NCBI RefSeq assembly: GCF_026261605.1
Contig: NZ_CP102486.1
Coordinates: 1,612,001-1,676,000 of the forward strand
Length of the DNA: 64,000 bases
Source of the DNA: Dechloromonas sp. A34
GTDB lineage: Bacteria; Pseudomonadota; Gammaproteobacteria; Burkholderiales; Rhodocyclaceae
Direction of reading: 5' to 3'
Positions 15,710-23,245 of this stretch are shown here, piece after piece (the stretch's first letter is position 1; each line of letters starts with the position of its first letter). The notes below the pieces were generated by a model. The model was not told the origin of the DNA and searched no databases. It saw only the letters and a list, made by a program, of their open reading frames with translations. A program made the position numbers and the translations under genes.

Positions 15710-15836
15710 GGGGCTGGCCAAGTCTTCACGGAATGCCGAAAAAGGCGGGGAATGGCGGGAGTTGCGGGATCTCGTGAAGGAGTTGAACCAACTGCTACGC
15801 GAGCAGCGGGAAGGGCTTGAGCGGGTTCGGCCATGA
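15612..15836 (+). CDS. Small conserved basic protein (WTPERRARQ family)
   Basis: A 74-residue basic protein beginning MANGWTPERRARQS, with IRQWQPWKKSTGPRT and a basic Gly/Arg middle. I recognise it as a frequent companion of the preceding gene type, where a motif close to WTPERR...PWxxSTGPxTxEGK is conserved. GGAGGG precedes the ATG. Its reading frame overlaps the previous gene by 98 bases, with both frames looking genuine. It may bind nucleic acid given the charge; no proof. Confidence 0.65.
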   Translation: MANGWTPERRARQSMLIRQWQPWKKSTGPRTAEGLAKSSRNAEKGGEWRELRDLVKELNQLLREQREGLERVRP

Positions 15837-15943
15837 GTGACGGAGAAACTTCGGATGTGACCATTTCGTGAATGGCTTGGCTTTTAGTCTTGCAAAGGTA
15901 GATCCGGTGGCGACGAAGCATCCGGCATTGGTCTGTGAAGCCT

Positions 15944-16243
15944 ATGACAGTCGACGCCCTGATCGACAGCTTGCGGGATGACATAGACAACGCTGATAAT
16001 GACGAAAATATGCAAACTGCCGAATTTGTAAAGGCCTACAAGGATAATCTTGCCGAACGTGCGCGAATTTCCCGTTCACACTTTGCCGTTCTCGGAGAAA
16101 CTAGAGCCCGCTGCCCAAGCTTGACCCGCTTACTGGGTATCTGCCGCCCGGGCACTTTGGCAAATCCTGCCAAATTACCTACGTTGAGACGACGTTTATC
16201 GACGAAAGTACCGATCAGGAAAGCGATCACGCACACTGATTGA
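15944..16243 (+). CDS. Doubtful ORF or gene remnant
   Basis: The first 50 codons (MTVDALIDSLRDDIDNADND onward) look like a soluble helical protein. The last 45 codons are Arg/Pro/Leu rich, unlike a folded protein, and run over an inverted repeat. This suggests a truncated or frameshifted gene whose original end is lost. It fills most of the 456-base gap between 15836 and 16294; nothing else is seen in 15837-15943. Confidence 0.3.
   Translation: MTVDALIDSLRDDIDNADNDENMQTAEFVKAYKDNLAERARISRSHFAVLGETRARCPSLTRLLGICRPGTLANPAKLPTLRRRLSTKVPIRKAITHTD
16156..16174. promoter_or_regulatory. Inverted repeat, candidate operator
   Basis: TTTGGCA-AATCC-TGCCAAA is a perfect 7-base inverted repeat with a 5-base centre, about 80 bases upstream of the toxin operon promoter. 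Size and symmetry suit binding by a dimeric HTH regulator such as the antitoxin encoded downstream. It could also be a small transcript hairpin. Confidence 0.45.
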
Positions 16244-16253
16244 TGTCGACGAC

Positions 16254-16282
16254 ATGACAATTTAACAATAAGAACCTATAAT
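16254..16282 (+). promoter_or_regulatory. Sigma-70-type promoter of the toxin-antitoxin-chaperone operon
   Basis: A perfect TATAAT (16277-16282) is spaced 17 bases from ATGACA (16254-16259), one of the better consensus promoters in the island. The toxin ATG at 16294 is only 11 bases after the -10 box, implying a very short leader. Confidence 0.6.
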
Positions 16283-16293
16283 TTTTATATGTT

Positions 16294-16629
16294 ATGAGCG
16301 AACCGCCCACCAAGTCCGTAGTCAACATGACCAAGGACGAGCTCTTTCAGCATGTCAGAAAGATTGCTAGGAATAGTGTCAATGTCAGGCTGTCCAAGCA
16401 CACCAGATGGGAACGCATGGGCCCGCGTCGCATTACCGAGGCTGAAATATCGGAAATTGTGACAATGGGTTCCATGCCCAGGCAGCCCGAACCAGGACGA
16501 TTCTTCGGCGAAATGAACTGCAGGTTTGAAAAACGAGATATCGATGGCATCAAGCTCGGCGTAGAGGTCAGCGTCAAAGACGACCGACCCCACCTGCTTG
16601 TCATCACTGTTATAAGGTGCTCATCATGA
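16294..16629 (+). CDS. DUF4258/RelE-fold toxin of a toxin-antitoxin-chaperone system
   Basis: The 111-residue protein has the DUF4258 pattern: VRLSKHTRWERMGPRRITEA (about residues 31-50, in place of the usual SKHARERM), an EISEIVTMG helix, and a C-terminal strand HLLVITVIR. DUF4258 proteins share the RelE/HigB/MqsR ribonuclease fold; His and Arg here could be catalytic. It is the first gene, its TGA overlapping the antitoxin ATG (ATGA). Toxin-first order and the chaperone gene downstream match known TAC operons. It would be a bacteriostatic mRNA interferase. Confidence 0.75.
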   Translation: MSEPPTKSVVNMTKDELFQHVRKIARNSVNVRLSKHTRWERMGPRRITEAEISEIVTMGSMPRQPEPGRFFGEMNCRFEKRDIDGIKLGVEVSVKDDRPHLLVITVIRCSS

Positions 16630-17432
16630 ACACATCAGTAAGACGCCCCTTCGAAGATGGTCGCCTGACGGGCGTCTTCCTCGAAAACGGCTATGAGGTC
16701 GATACCGATCCGGACTACGGCGAGTGCGTGGGCTATCACGATATCAACCAGCTGACCCGCCAGATCGGCGTTGCCTTGTCGATGCGGCCTGGCTGCCTAC
16801 GCGGCCACGAGTTCCAATATATCCGCAAAGCCATGGGTATCCCGCGCGCCGAAATTGGCCGTTTGTTCGGCCGTACTGAACTGACGATCGCCAATTGGGA
16901 ATCCAAGAACAAAGTGCCGCTAGAAGCCAGCGTCTTGTTAAAACAAAAGTGCCTGACCGATTTTGGCTACCCCGCCTCTGCGCCTGGTGCGCTCACCCAA
17001 CTTGGCATCGCTGAATTCAGCGATGAACCTATCGTCATGACGTTTGATGCCACCAATAAAGCCTGGACATCCAATCTCCACCCGAACGACGGCGATAACG
17101 CTACGCAGGTTGACGTTTGGATCGAACAGCAAGCCAGCCTGGCGACGCGCTATTTCGTGCAATGCACCCCAGCCCACAAAAGCGTTTCGCAAATCAAAGA
17201 TTACTTGACTGCCGTTAATGTGCTTCGATGGCCCGGTGAGGGACAAGTCACCATAGCGTGCAACGAATCAGAGTTGATCGATGCGAGCAAGGCACTGACT
17301 AACGAATGGTGGTCAGTAAACAAATTCCCGGAAATCGGAACGCTGCGACTGGACTATCTCAAATCCTTCTCTGGCCACAAAACGCATTCGGCGAAGACAA
17401 CCATACACGGCAAGCACTACGCCAAGAATTAG
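16626..17432 (+). CDS. HTH antitoxin of the TAC system, with long C-terminal extension
   Basis: ATG 16626 overlaps the toxin stop. The 268-residue protein carries a degenerate N-terminal segment, then RPGCLRGHEFQYIRKAMGIP and an Xre-type helix-turn-helix (PRAEIGRLFGRTELTIANWE, about residues 75-100), as in MqsA and HigA antitoxins. It is much longer than a usual antitoxin. The region after about residue 115 is an extra domain, and the final 25 residues are basic and probably disordered. In TAC systems a chaperone-addiction segment at the antitoxin C-terminus binds the SecB-like partner. It should autorepress the operon. Confidence 0.7.
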   Translation: MNTSVRRPFEDGRLTGVFLENGYEVDTDPDYGECVGYHDINQLTRQIGVALSMRPGCLRGHEFQYIRKAMGIPRAEIGRLFGRTELTIANWESKNKVPLEASVLLKQKCLTDFGYPASAPGALTQLGIAEFSDEPIVMTFDATNKAWTSNLHPNDGDNATQVDVWIEQQASLATRYFVQCTPAHKSVSQIKDYLTAVNVLRWPGEGQVTIACNESELIDASKALTNEWWSVNKFPEIGTLRLDYLKSFSGHKTHSAKTTIHGKHYAKN

Positions 17433-17442
17433 CCTGCAAACC

Positions 17443-17931
17443 ATGAAAATACAGATCAAATACGAAGATCACTCTTTTCCGGTAATTCAGGTCATAGCGA
17501 ACCCTGATTTTCCTAAACTCGCAGAGAACACCGAATCAGAAAAAGCTGAATCGGGCGCCGACGTCCATATCAATTCATCAATGAACGTTAGCAATACAGG
17601 TGAAGGAAATGCGCGCTATTTGTGCGAGCTGCGTATCAACGTCGACCGCAAGGAAAGCCCAAAGGCCCCATACTTCATCGAAATGCTCAGTCTCTGCTAC
17701 CTGCAGATCGAGACTAGCGGCCAGATTAAGGACTTGGAACGCCTAGCCGCCGATGCGGCGCACCGGATGTTGTATCCCGCTATCCGAGAAATGATTCTGA
17801 ATCTAACCGCCCGCCAGCCTTGGGGGAAGTTTTCCATTGGCCTCTCGACACTTAATTCTGAGCCGGCTGAGCAAGCGAGCAATACTCAACCCCAGAGAAA
17901 ACGGATTCGCACTAGCAAAGCGGCAAAGTAA
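17443..17931 (+). CDS. SecB-like chaperone of the TAC system
   Basis: The 162-residue protein follows the antitoxin by 10 bases. Its C-terminal half reproduces the SecB pattern: ELRINVDRKESPKAPYFIEM (the alternating strand), LCYLQIETSGQ, then MLYPAIREMILNLTARQPWG, which matches SecB's LFPYARECITSMVSRG helix. The hydrophilic tail is basic instead of acidic, so it is unlikely to serve SecA. The host's own SecB should be elsewhere. In Mycobacterium HigBA-Rv1957 and MqsRAC such a chaperone protects the antitoxin. Confidence 0.8.
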   Translation: MKIQIKYEDHSFPVIQVIANPDFPKLAENTESEKAESGADVHINSSMNVSNTGEGNARYLCELRINVDRKESPKAPYFIEMLSLCYLQIETSGQIKDLERLAADAAHRMLYPAIREMILNLTARQPWGKFSIGLSTLNSEPAEQASNTQPQRKRIRTSKAAK

Positions 17932-17953
17932 AATTAGTCACAGCAGACAACAT

Positions 17954-17982
17954 AAAACCCGCCCGATGGCGGGTTTTTTATT
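17954..17982 (+). terminator. Rho-independent terminator after the TAC operon
   Basis: AACCCGCC-CGAT-GGCGGGTT with six T in a row (17974-17979). It ends the toxin-antitoxin-chaperone unit 20-odd bases after the chaperone stop. Confidence 0.85.
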
Positions 17983-18016
17983 ACTATGGCGTATTCCAAT
18001 ATCAAAGATATAGGCC

Positions 18017-18643
18017 ATGGAGAATGCATACGATCCGGAAGACCCTCGCTTACTTCGAATCCATGCTGATCGGATTATCAAGCGAGATATCGACCAGCTG
18101 CTTGGTATTTGCGAATTTGCATTGCAAGATGGACACATCGACCAAACTGAAGCGCACTCGATCCTGAGCTGGCTACACAATCACCGCTTGAGCATTGACA
18201 CTTGGCCCGCCAGCGTTCTCTATGATCGTCTGCGGTACATGCTGGCCGATGGCCACTTGGACGAAGACGAGCAACGTGATCTGTTGACGCTGATCATGAA
18301 CATTGCCAGCCCACGTAGTAGCGCTGGCAATGTGGTCCCGACCGCCCTGCCGCTCAATACGCCAGCACCTCCGGTAACAATCGAAGGCCACAGCTTCTGC
18401 TTTACCGGAGTATTCGACTTTGGCAAACGTGCCGACTGCCACGGAGCAATCGAACAACGTGGCGGCATTCCCGCGGGCAGCATTACGAAGAAACTGCACT
18501 ACTTGGTGATCGGCAATATCGGTTCGGACGTCTGGAGGCACAGCAGTTTCGGCTCCAAAATCGCCAAGGCAGTCGACTACCGGGAAGCCGGTGCCCCATT
18601 GGCAATTATTTCCGAGAGCTATTGGGCGGCGCGGTTGCGATAA
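18017..18643 (+). CDS. BRCT-domain protein with helical N-terminus
   Basis: The 208-residue protein has an acidic helical N-terminal half (about residues 15-95, two similar helical blocks around GHIDQTEAHSILSWL and GHLDEDEQRDLLTLI, TerB-like in look). A BRCT domain follows at about 120-205 (IEGHSFCFTGVF, RGGIPAGSITKKLHYLVIG, with the Trp in SESYWAA). The BRCT part resembles that of NAD-dependent DNA ligase. BRCT domains bind DNA ends or phosphopeptides. It stands alone after the TAC terminator; a repair or defence function is inferred. Confidence 0.7.
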   Translation: MENAYDPEDPRLLRIHADRIIKRDIDQLLGICEFALQDGHIDQTEAHSILSWLHNHRLSIDTWPASVLYDRLRYMLADGHLDEDEQRDLLTLIMNIASPRSSAGNVVPTALPLNTPAPPVTIEGHSFCFTGVFDFGKRADCHGAIEQRGGIPAGSITKKLHYLVIGNIGSDVWRHSSFGSKIAKAVDYREAGAPLAIISESYWAARLR

Positions 18644-18918
18644 CCCCCCCCGTGCGACGTCGAGAGGTGGCTGCAGGGGGGCGCAGAAATTGCCTCGTTA
18701 CTGGGCGCGCCGGCTGTCATACTCATTGGGGGCGGCCGCTGCCTTAACCCATCTTTGCTTCCGCGAGCTTATTCCGCCAGGTTCCGTGTTCTAAAAATAT
18801 GCCGACCAGGGCCCAAGGTCATGTAGCAGTTTGGCAGCAGGCGAAGGATACTTCTGTCTGGTGCCGTAACTTGCCCGCGGGAACCCAAGTGCTGATTCAT
18901 TGCGGCCAAGTGCGTTGG

Positions 18919-19677
18919 TTACGCGCCGTCTCGAATCTCCATTTTCAGTTTTCCGACAATGTTCTTGAACTGCTCGTAGGTCATAGGCGTAAATTCTTCG
19001 AGATTCGCATCTTCGTTGTTGGCATCGCAATACGAACCACACAATTCATTTTTCTCAATGCGGGCATCGCACTTGAAAACTCTGTCATTGAAATCGAAGG
19101 TGTAGGCTGTTGCCCGGCCAGCCGCACGCCATAAATCGTGGGTATCTTTCTGGCCTGTGCTTATATTTCGCAAATCATCGAGAATAATTTGCTTGATGAA
19201 TGATCGTTGAGGGCTTCTGGATTGAGAGGCCGCAGCGCTGTTCCGTTTTCCTACCCGGCCAGCCTTCAGCGTGTGAACCATGTTCAGCAGAACAATGACG
19301 GCCTCCGGGGAATCTCCTTGCTCGGTCATGCTGAGTGCGGCCAACCCTGATTTGTAGAGGCCGTATTGTTCTATGACTTCCCGCACAGCCGGTTGCTTGG
19401 TGGCAAATCCAAACAGAAAACCATTGGCAATTCCCAATGATTCCGGGGGCACCAAACGGTGCATGGGGTTTTCCAGAATTCTCGGCGGTACTGTGCAGGC
19501 CGGTATGTTGGATTCAGCAACGAAAGGCTGTGCAGCCTCGCGGACGGCCTGAATCAACGCATGCATTTTCTTCCGGTTGCTGGTAAATGGCGACGTGTGT
19601 GCTAGCAGCGTCAAAGCACTTGCTGCGGTGCAATCGGCGTATATGGCCAGAAAATGGCTTTGCTGTGACGTGTTCAT
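18919..19677 (-). CDS. Hypothetical protein downstream of the integrase
   Basis: The start is set at ATG 19677 (MNTSQQSHF), just after the integrase stop; longer frames would overlap the integrase. The 252-residue product has no recognised domain. It contains four Cys and two His in its last third (KCDARIEKNELCGSYCDANN), which could bind a metal, and no signal peptide. It is transcribed with the integrase (11 bases apart), so it may be co-regulated with excision. The 275 bases between it and the BRCT gene hold nothing I can identify. Confidence 0.6.
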   Translation of the reverse strand: MNTSQQSHFLAIYADCTAASALTLLAHTSPFTSNRKKMHALIQAVREAAQPFVAESNIPACTVPPRILENPMHRLVPPESLGIANGFLFGFATKQPAVREVIEQYGLYKSGLAALSMTEQGDSPEAVIVLLNMVHTLKAGRVGKRNSAAASQSRSPQRSFIKQIILDDLRNISTGQKDTHDLWRAAGRATAYTFDFNDRVFKCDARIEKNELCGSYCDANNEDANLEEFTPMTYEQFKNIVGKLKMEIRDGA

Positions 19678-19688
19678 TACTTTGTCAA

Positions 19689-20936
19689 TCAGCCTTTCTT
19701 TGCCATGAACGGCACTACTTTCGTGTCGTGTTCCAACGCTTGCAGGTGGTTGGCCCAAGCCTGCATCATCTTCCGGCGCTCTGGAAGGTATTCGGCCTGA
19801 TGTGAGTAGGCGCCAAAGGTTGCACCGCGCCGCTCACGGTGGGCCAGTTGCTTGTCGATAACATGGGCCGGCCAGCCTAGCTCAAGTAGTGCGCTAGTTG
19901 CCGTTGCCCGCATGCCGTGGGCTGTTACCGGGAAACCAAGGCCTTTCTGGATCGCCATACGCAAGGTGTTCTCACTCATGCCGGCTTCGCCGGGGCGCCC
20001 AAGGCATGGGAACAGAAATTTGTAGCCCCCAGTCAGCGGGTGCAGTTCTTCCAGAATGGCTATGGCTTGATCGCTGAGGGGGACGATGTGTTCTTCCTTC
20101 ATCTTCATGCCTCGGCCTGCGCCCTTGATGCGCTCTGCCGGTATGCGCCACTCCTTGGCCTCGGTGTCGAACTCTGACCACATGGCCCAATTCAATTCAC
20201 CGGGGCGAACGAATGTGTGCAGAAGGAGCCGCAGGGCTAGGCGAGTCCGGTAATCGACTCGCTTGGACGCATCGTCAATTGTGCGAAGGAAGGTGGGTAG
20301 CTGCGAAATCGGCAGGCTGGCCAGATGCTTTTCCTTCGCCGGCCGAAGAACTTCGCCGCTACGCAGTTCGGCGGCAGGGTTGATCTTCACTTTTCCATGC
20401 TGGATTGCGTAGCGAAAGACTGCATCGATCCATGCGCGAACCCGCCGTGCCGTCTCGCCGTTGCCCTTTCTGTCGATTGGCAGGATCACGGCCAGGATAT
20501 GCGCAGGCTCTACGCTCTCAATGGGCAGGGCGCCGATTTTCGGGAACACGTAGGTTTCCAGTGCGGCGATGGTCTTATTTGCAGTCTTCTTGGCCAGCCC
20601 GCTTTCACGGTTCTCGTGCCACTCCCTGGCGATGGCGTCAAAGGTGTTGGCTGCTGACAGCTTAGCGGTCAGTTTCTCGACCTTCCGTTGGTGGCCTGGG
20701 TCAATATTCAGGTCGAGCAGCGCCTTGGCATCGTCGCGCCGCTTCCGTGCTTCCTTGAGTCCGATAGTGGGGTAAACGCCGTGGGCGAGGGTCTTCTGCT
20801 TGCCGGCAAAACGGTAGGCCTGACGCCAGTACTTAGAACCATCGGGTTTGACCTCGACATACAGGCCGCCGGAGTCAGATACTCGGTAGGCCTTGGCTTG
20901 ACCCTTGAGTCCTGAAATTGCCTTATCTGTCAGCAT
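19689..20936 (-). CDS. P4-type tyrosine integrase
   Basis: The 415-residue protein has the DUF4102 arm-binding domain at the N-terminus (LTDKAISGLK, DSGGLYVEVKPDGSKYWRQ), a core-binding domain at about 95-185, and a catalytic domain. Active-site residues are visible: Arg244 (TFVRPGEL), His340-x-x-Arg343 (HGMRAT), His366 (LAHRE) and Tyr377 (FGAYSHQ). It catalyses insertion and excision at tRNA genes. It lies beside the intact tRNA-Arg, the usual position. Nothing suggests inactivation. Confidence 0.95.
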   Translation of the reverse strand: MLTDKAISGLKGQAKAYRVSDSGGLYVEVKPDGSKYWRQAYRFAGKQKTLAHGVYPTIGLKEARKRRDDAKALLDLNIDPGHQRKVEKLTAKLSAANTFDAIAREWHENRESGLAKKTANKTIAALETYVFPKIGALPIESVEPAHILAVILPIDRKGNGETARRVRAWIDAVFRYAIQHGKVKINPAAELRSGEVLRPAKEKHLASLPISQLPTFLRTIDDASKRVDYRTRLALRLLLHTFVRPGELNWAMWSEFDTEAKEWRIPAERIKGAGRGMKMKEEHIVPLSDQAIAILEELHPLTGGYKFLFPCLGRPGEAGMSENTLRMAIQKGLGFPVTAHGMRATATSALLELGWPAHVIDKQLAHRERRGATFGAYSHQAEYLPERRKMMQAWANHLQALEHDTKVVPFMAKKG

Positions 20937-20950
20937 GTTACCCCCGCGTT

Positions 20951-21010
20951 GTTGGTATCTGATTTGCCGGGTGTGTTGGTATCTGTTTCCATGCCAACAG
21001 ATATACCAAC
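20951..21010. repeat. Right integrase arm-type repeats (putative)
   Basis: GTTGGTATCTG occurs at 20951-20961 and 20975-20985, and its inverse is part of GCCAACAGATATACCAAC at 20993-21010, which matches 2292-2309. The cluster lies between the integrase start and the tRNA, where arm sites and the integrase promoter are expected to overlap and give autoregulation. Confidence 0.6.
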
Positions 21011-21063
21011 AAAAAATCCGGCTTCAAGACAACTAAAACGAACTGCTATGGAGGCAGTATAGA

Positions 21064-21092
21064 CAAAAAACCCCGCATTTACGCGGGGTTTG
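21064..21092 (-). terminator. Terminator behind tRNA-Arg, supplied by the island
   Basis: On the minus strand the stem AACCCCGC/GCGGGGTT is followed by six T (complement of 21066-21071). It lies about 32 bases after the tRNA 3' end and inside the island boundary, so the element seems to provide a terminator for the host tRNA it occupies. Confidence 0.75.
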
Positions 21093-21123
21093 GAACCTTG
21101 AAGAACTCTGCCGGAAAACGTAT

Positions 21124-21198
21124 TGGCGCCCCCAGGTGGAATCGAACCACCAATTCGCCCTTAGGAGGGGCGTGTTATATCCATTTAACTATGGAGGC
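21124..21198 (-). tRNA. tRNA-Arg (anticodon CCT)
   Basis: The minus strand forms a full cloverleaf: acceptor GCCTCCA pairing with TGGGGGC, anticodon arm CGCCC-CTCCTAA-GGGCG with anticodon CCT, T-arm GGTGG-TTCGATT-CCACC, and encoded CCA at 21124-21126. It reads AGG codons. The 5' part is host and the 3' part from the crossover is island sequence, so integration restored a working gene. Confidence 0.95.
21130..21147 (-). repeat. attR core inside tRNA-Arg
   Basis: CCCCAGGTGGAATCGAAC, identical to 2219-2236. It covers the T-loop and the T-stem and acceptor 3' strands. The crossover must lie within these 18 bases. Confidence 0.85.
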
Positions 21199-21298
21199 GA
21201 GCTGCATTTGACGGCAGGCGCGAATTGTACCGGGGTGCGCGGGCCTTGTGATAGATTCCCGGCCACTAAAACCATCACCGAGCGCCCATTTTTCCCTC

Positions 21299-23221
21299 AT
21301 GCCGTACCTCAAACTCTCTGCTGCCTGTCTTGCCTACGGCCACGTGCCGCTTCTCGATCACGCCGATTTCCTGCTCGACCCGGGCGAGCGGGTTGCCCTG
21401 ATCGGCCGCAACGGTACCGGCAAGTCGTCGATGCTGGCGGCGATGGCGGCCGGTACCGGCCGCGGCAAGCTCGATGATGGCGAGGTCTGGGTGCAGCCTG
21501 GTATCCGCGTCGGCTATGTGCCGCAGGAGCCGCCCTTCGACCCCGAGTTGTCGGTGTTCGAGGCCGTGGTCTCGGGCATGGGCGAGGCTTCGAAGCTGCT
21601 CGCCGCCTACCATGAGGTATCGCATCAGATGGCCGACGGTACGGGCGATCACGAGGCGCTGCTGGCCCGCATGGAAACCTTGCAGCACGAACTAGAAGCG
21701 AGCGGAGCCTGGGCTTGCGAAGCGCAGGCCGAGAAGGTCATCGACCGTTTCGGGCTGGACCCCGACGCCCGCGTCGGCAGCCTGTCCGGCGGCCAGAAGA
21801 AGCGCTTGGCCCTGGCTCAGGCCCTGGCGGTGGCACCCGAGGTGCTGCTCCTCGACGAGCCGACCAACCATCTCGATATCGCGGCCATCGAATGGCTGGA
21901 GACCATGCTGATCGAGAGCAATGTCTGCCTGTTTTTCATTACCCACGACCGTTCTTTTCTCGACCGCGTATGTACCCGCATCGTAGAGCTGGATCGCGGC
22001 AAACTGGCTAGTTTCCCCGGCAGCTTCAAGGAATACCAGTTACGCAAGGAGGCCTTGCTGCATGAAGAAGGGCTGGCCAATGCCCGCGCCGACAAGCTGC
22101 TCAAGGAAGAGGAGGTCTGGATCCGGAAGGGCGTCGAGGCGCGGCGGACGCGCGCGGTGTTCCGCGTCCAGCGCCTGGACAAGCTGCGGGCCGAACGCCA
22201 GGCGCGGCGCGAGCGGATGGGCAAGGTCAATCTGCAACTCGATGCCGGCGACAAGAGTGGCAAGCTGGTTGCCGAACTGGAGCATGTCGGCAAGTCCTTC
22301 GGGCAGCGGGTCATCGTCCGCGATTTCTCGATACGCATCCAGCGCGGCGACAAGATCGGCCTGATCGGGCCCAACGGCGCCGGTAAGACGACGCTGCTGC
22401 GGATGATCCTCGGCGAGTTGAAGCCCGACGCGGGCACGGTCCGCCTGGGCACCAAGATCGACGTCGCTTATTTCGACCAGTTCCGGACCCAGTTGAACCC
22501 GGATTCCACATTGATCGACGTCATCTCGCCAGGTTCGGATTTCGTCGAGATCGGCGGTGCGCGCAAGCATGTGATCGGTTACCTGGAGGATTTCCTGTTC
22601 GCTCCCGAACGCGCCCGTTCGCCGGTCAGTTCGCTCTCCGGCGGCGAGCGCAACCGCCTGCTGCTGGCCCGCCTGTTTGCCAAGCCGGCCAATGTGCTGG
22701 TGCTCGACGAGCCGACCAACGACCTCGATATCGAAACCCTCGAACTGCTCGAGGAACTGCTGGCCAACTATGATGGGACGCTGTTCCTGGTCAGTCACGA
22801 CCGGACCTTTCTCGACAACGTGGTGACCCAGACCATCGCGGCCGAAGGTGATGGCCTGTGGCGCGAATACGCAGGTGGCTACAGCGATTGGGCGGCGTAT
22901 CAGGCGAGCCGCGCGAAAGAGGCGATGAAGCTCAAGGCCGAGGCGAAACCGGTGGCGAAGGCCGCCGAGGCGACGAAGGCCAAGGGCGACAAGCTGTCCT
23001 GGAAAGAGCAGAAGGAACTCGAGACGCTACCCGAGAAAGTCGCTGCGCTCGAAAGTGAGCAGGGGAGGCTGAGTAAACGCCTCGAAGACCCGGCGATTTA
23101 CCAGACCGATGCCCAGGGGGCGCAGGATGCGGCGGCGCGCCTGGCGGCCATCGACGACGAGTTGATGGTCTTGCTCGAACGTTGGGAAATACTGGAGGCG
23201 CGCGCCGCCGGTTCCGCCTGA
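21299..23221 (+). CDS. uup: ABC-F ATPase, Uup-like
   Basis: ATG 21299 (MPYLKLSAACLAYG) is the start; upstream codons would run into the tRNA promoter area. The 640-residue protein has two ABC domains and no membrane helices. First domain: Walker A GRNGTGKSS, signature LSGGQKKR, Walker B VLLLDEPTNHLD. Second: GPNGAGKTT, LSGGERNR, VLVLDEPTNDLD. The linker is charged, and a C-terminal coiled coil (about residues 555-640) is the Uup hallmark, which binds DNA or the ribosome. The family acts on stalled ribosomes and affects transposon excision. Confidence 0.9.
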   Translation: MPYLKLSAACLAYGHVPLLDHADFLLDPGERVALIGRNGTGKSSMLAAMAAGTGRGKLDDGEVWVQPGIRVGYVPQEPPFDPELSVFEAVVSGMGEASKLLAAYHEVSHQMADGTGDHEALLARMETLQHELEASGAWACEAQAEKVIDRFGLDPDARVGSLSGGQKKRLALAQALAVAPEVLLLDEPTNHLDIAAIEWLETMLIESNVCLFFITHDRSFLDRVCTRIVELDRGKLASFPGSFKEYQLRKEALLHEEGLANARADKLLKEEEVWIRKGVEARRTRAVFRVQRLDKLRAERQARRERMGKVNLQLDAGDKSGKLVAELEHVGKSFGQRVIVRDFSIRIQRGDKIGLIGPNGAGKTTLLRMILGELKPDAGTVRLGTKIDVAYFDQFRTQLNPDSTLIDVISPGSDFVEIGGARKHVIGYLEDFLFAPERARSPVSSLSGGERNRLLLARLFAKPANVLVLDEPTNDLDIETLELLEELLANYDGTLFLVSHDRTFLDNVVTQTIAAEGDGLWREYAGGYSDWAAYQASRAKEAMKLKAEAKPVAKAAEATKAKGDKLSWKEQKELETLPEKVAALESEQGRLSKRLEDPAIYQTDAQGAQDAAARLAAIDDELMVLLERWEILEARAAGSA

Positions 23222-23245
23222 GCTGCGGCGCTCGGCGCGGCGGGG

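Larger units (their letters stand above)
2219..21147. mobile_element. Integrated island in tRNA-Arg(CCT), satellite- or prophage-remnant-like
   Basis: The element of about 18.9 kb is bounded by an 18-bp direct repeat, the second copy of which lies in a complete tRNA-Arg gene with a P4-type integrase beside it. Inside are an integrase, an excisionase-like protein, an AlpA-like activator, an initiator plus DnaB helicase, phage-type large proteins, and defence and toxin-antitoxin cargo. No terminase, portal, capsid, tail or lysis gene is recognisable. It therefore looks like a satellite that borrows a helper capsid, or a prophage that lost its structural genes. The bounds are seen directly; the lifestyle is inferred. 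Confidence 0.9.

Noticed and set aside
18591..18918. Possible small genes between the BRCT and integrase-linked genes
   Set aside because: The open frames have no ribosome binding site and low-complexity Arg/Gly content; nothing could be supported.
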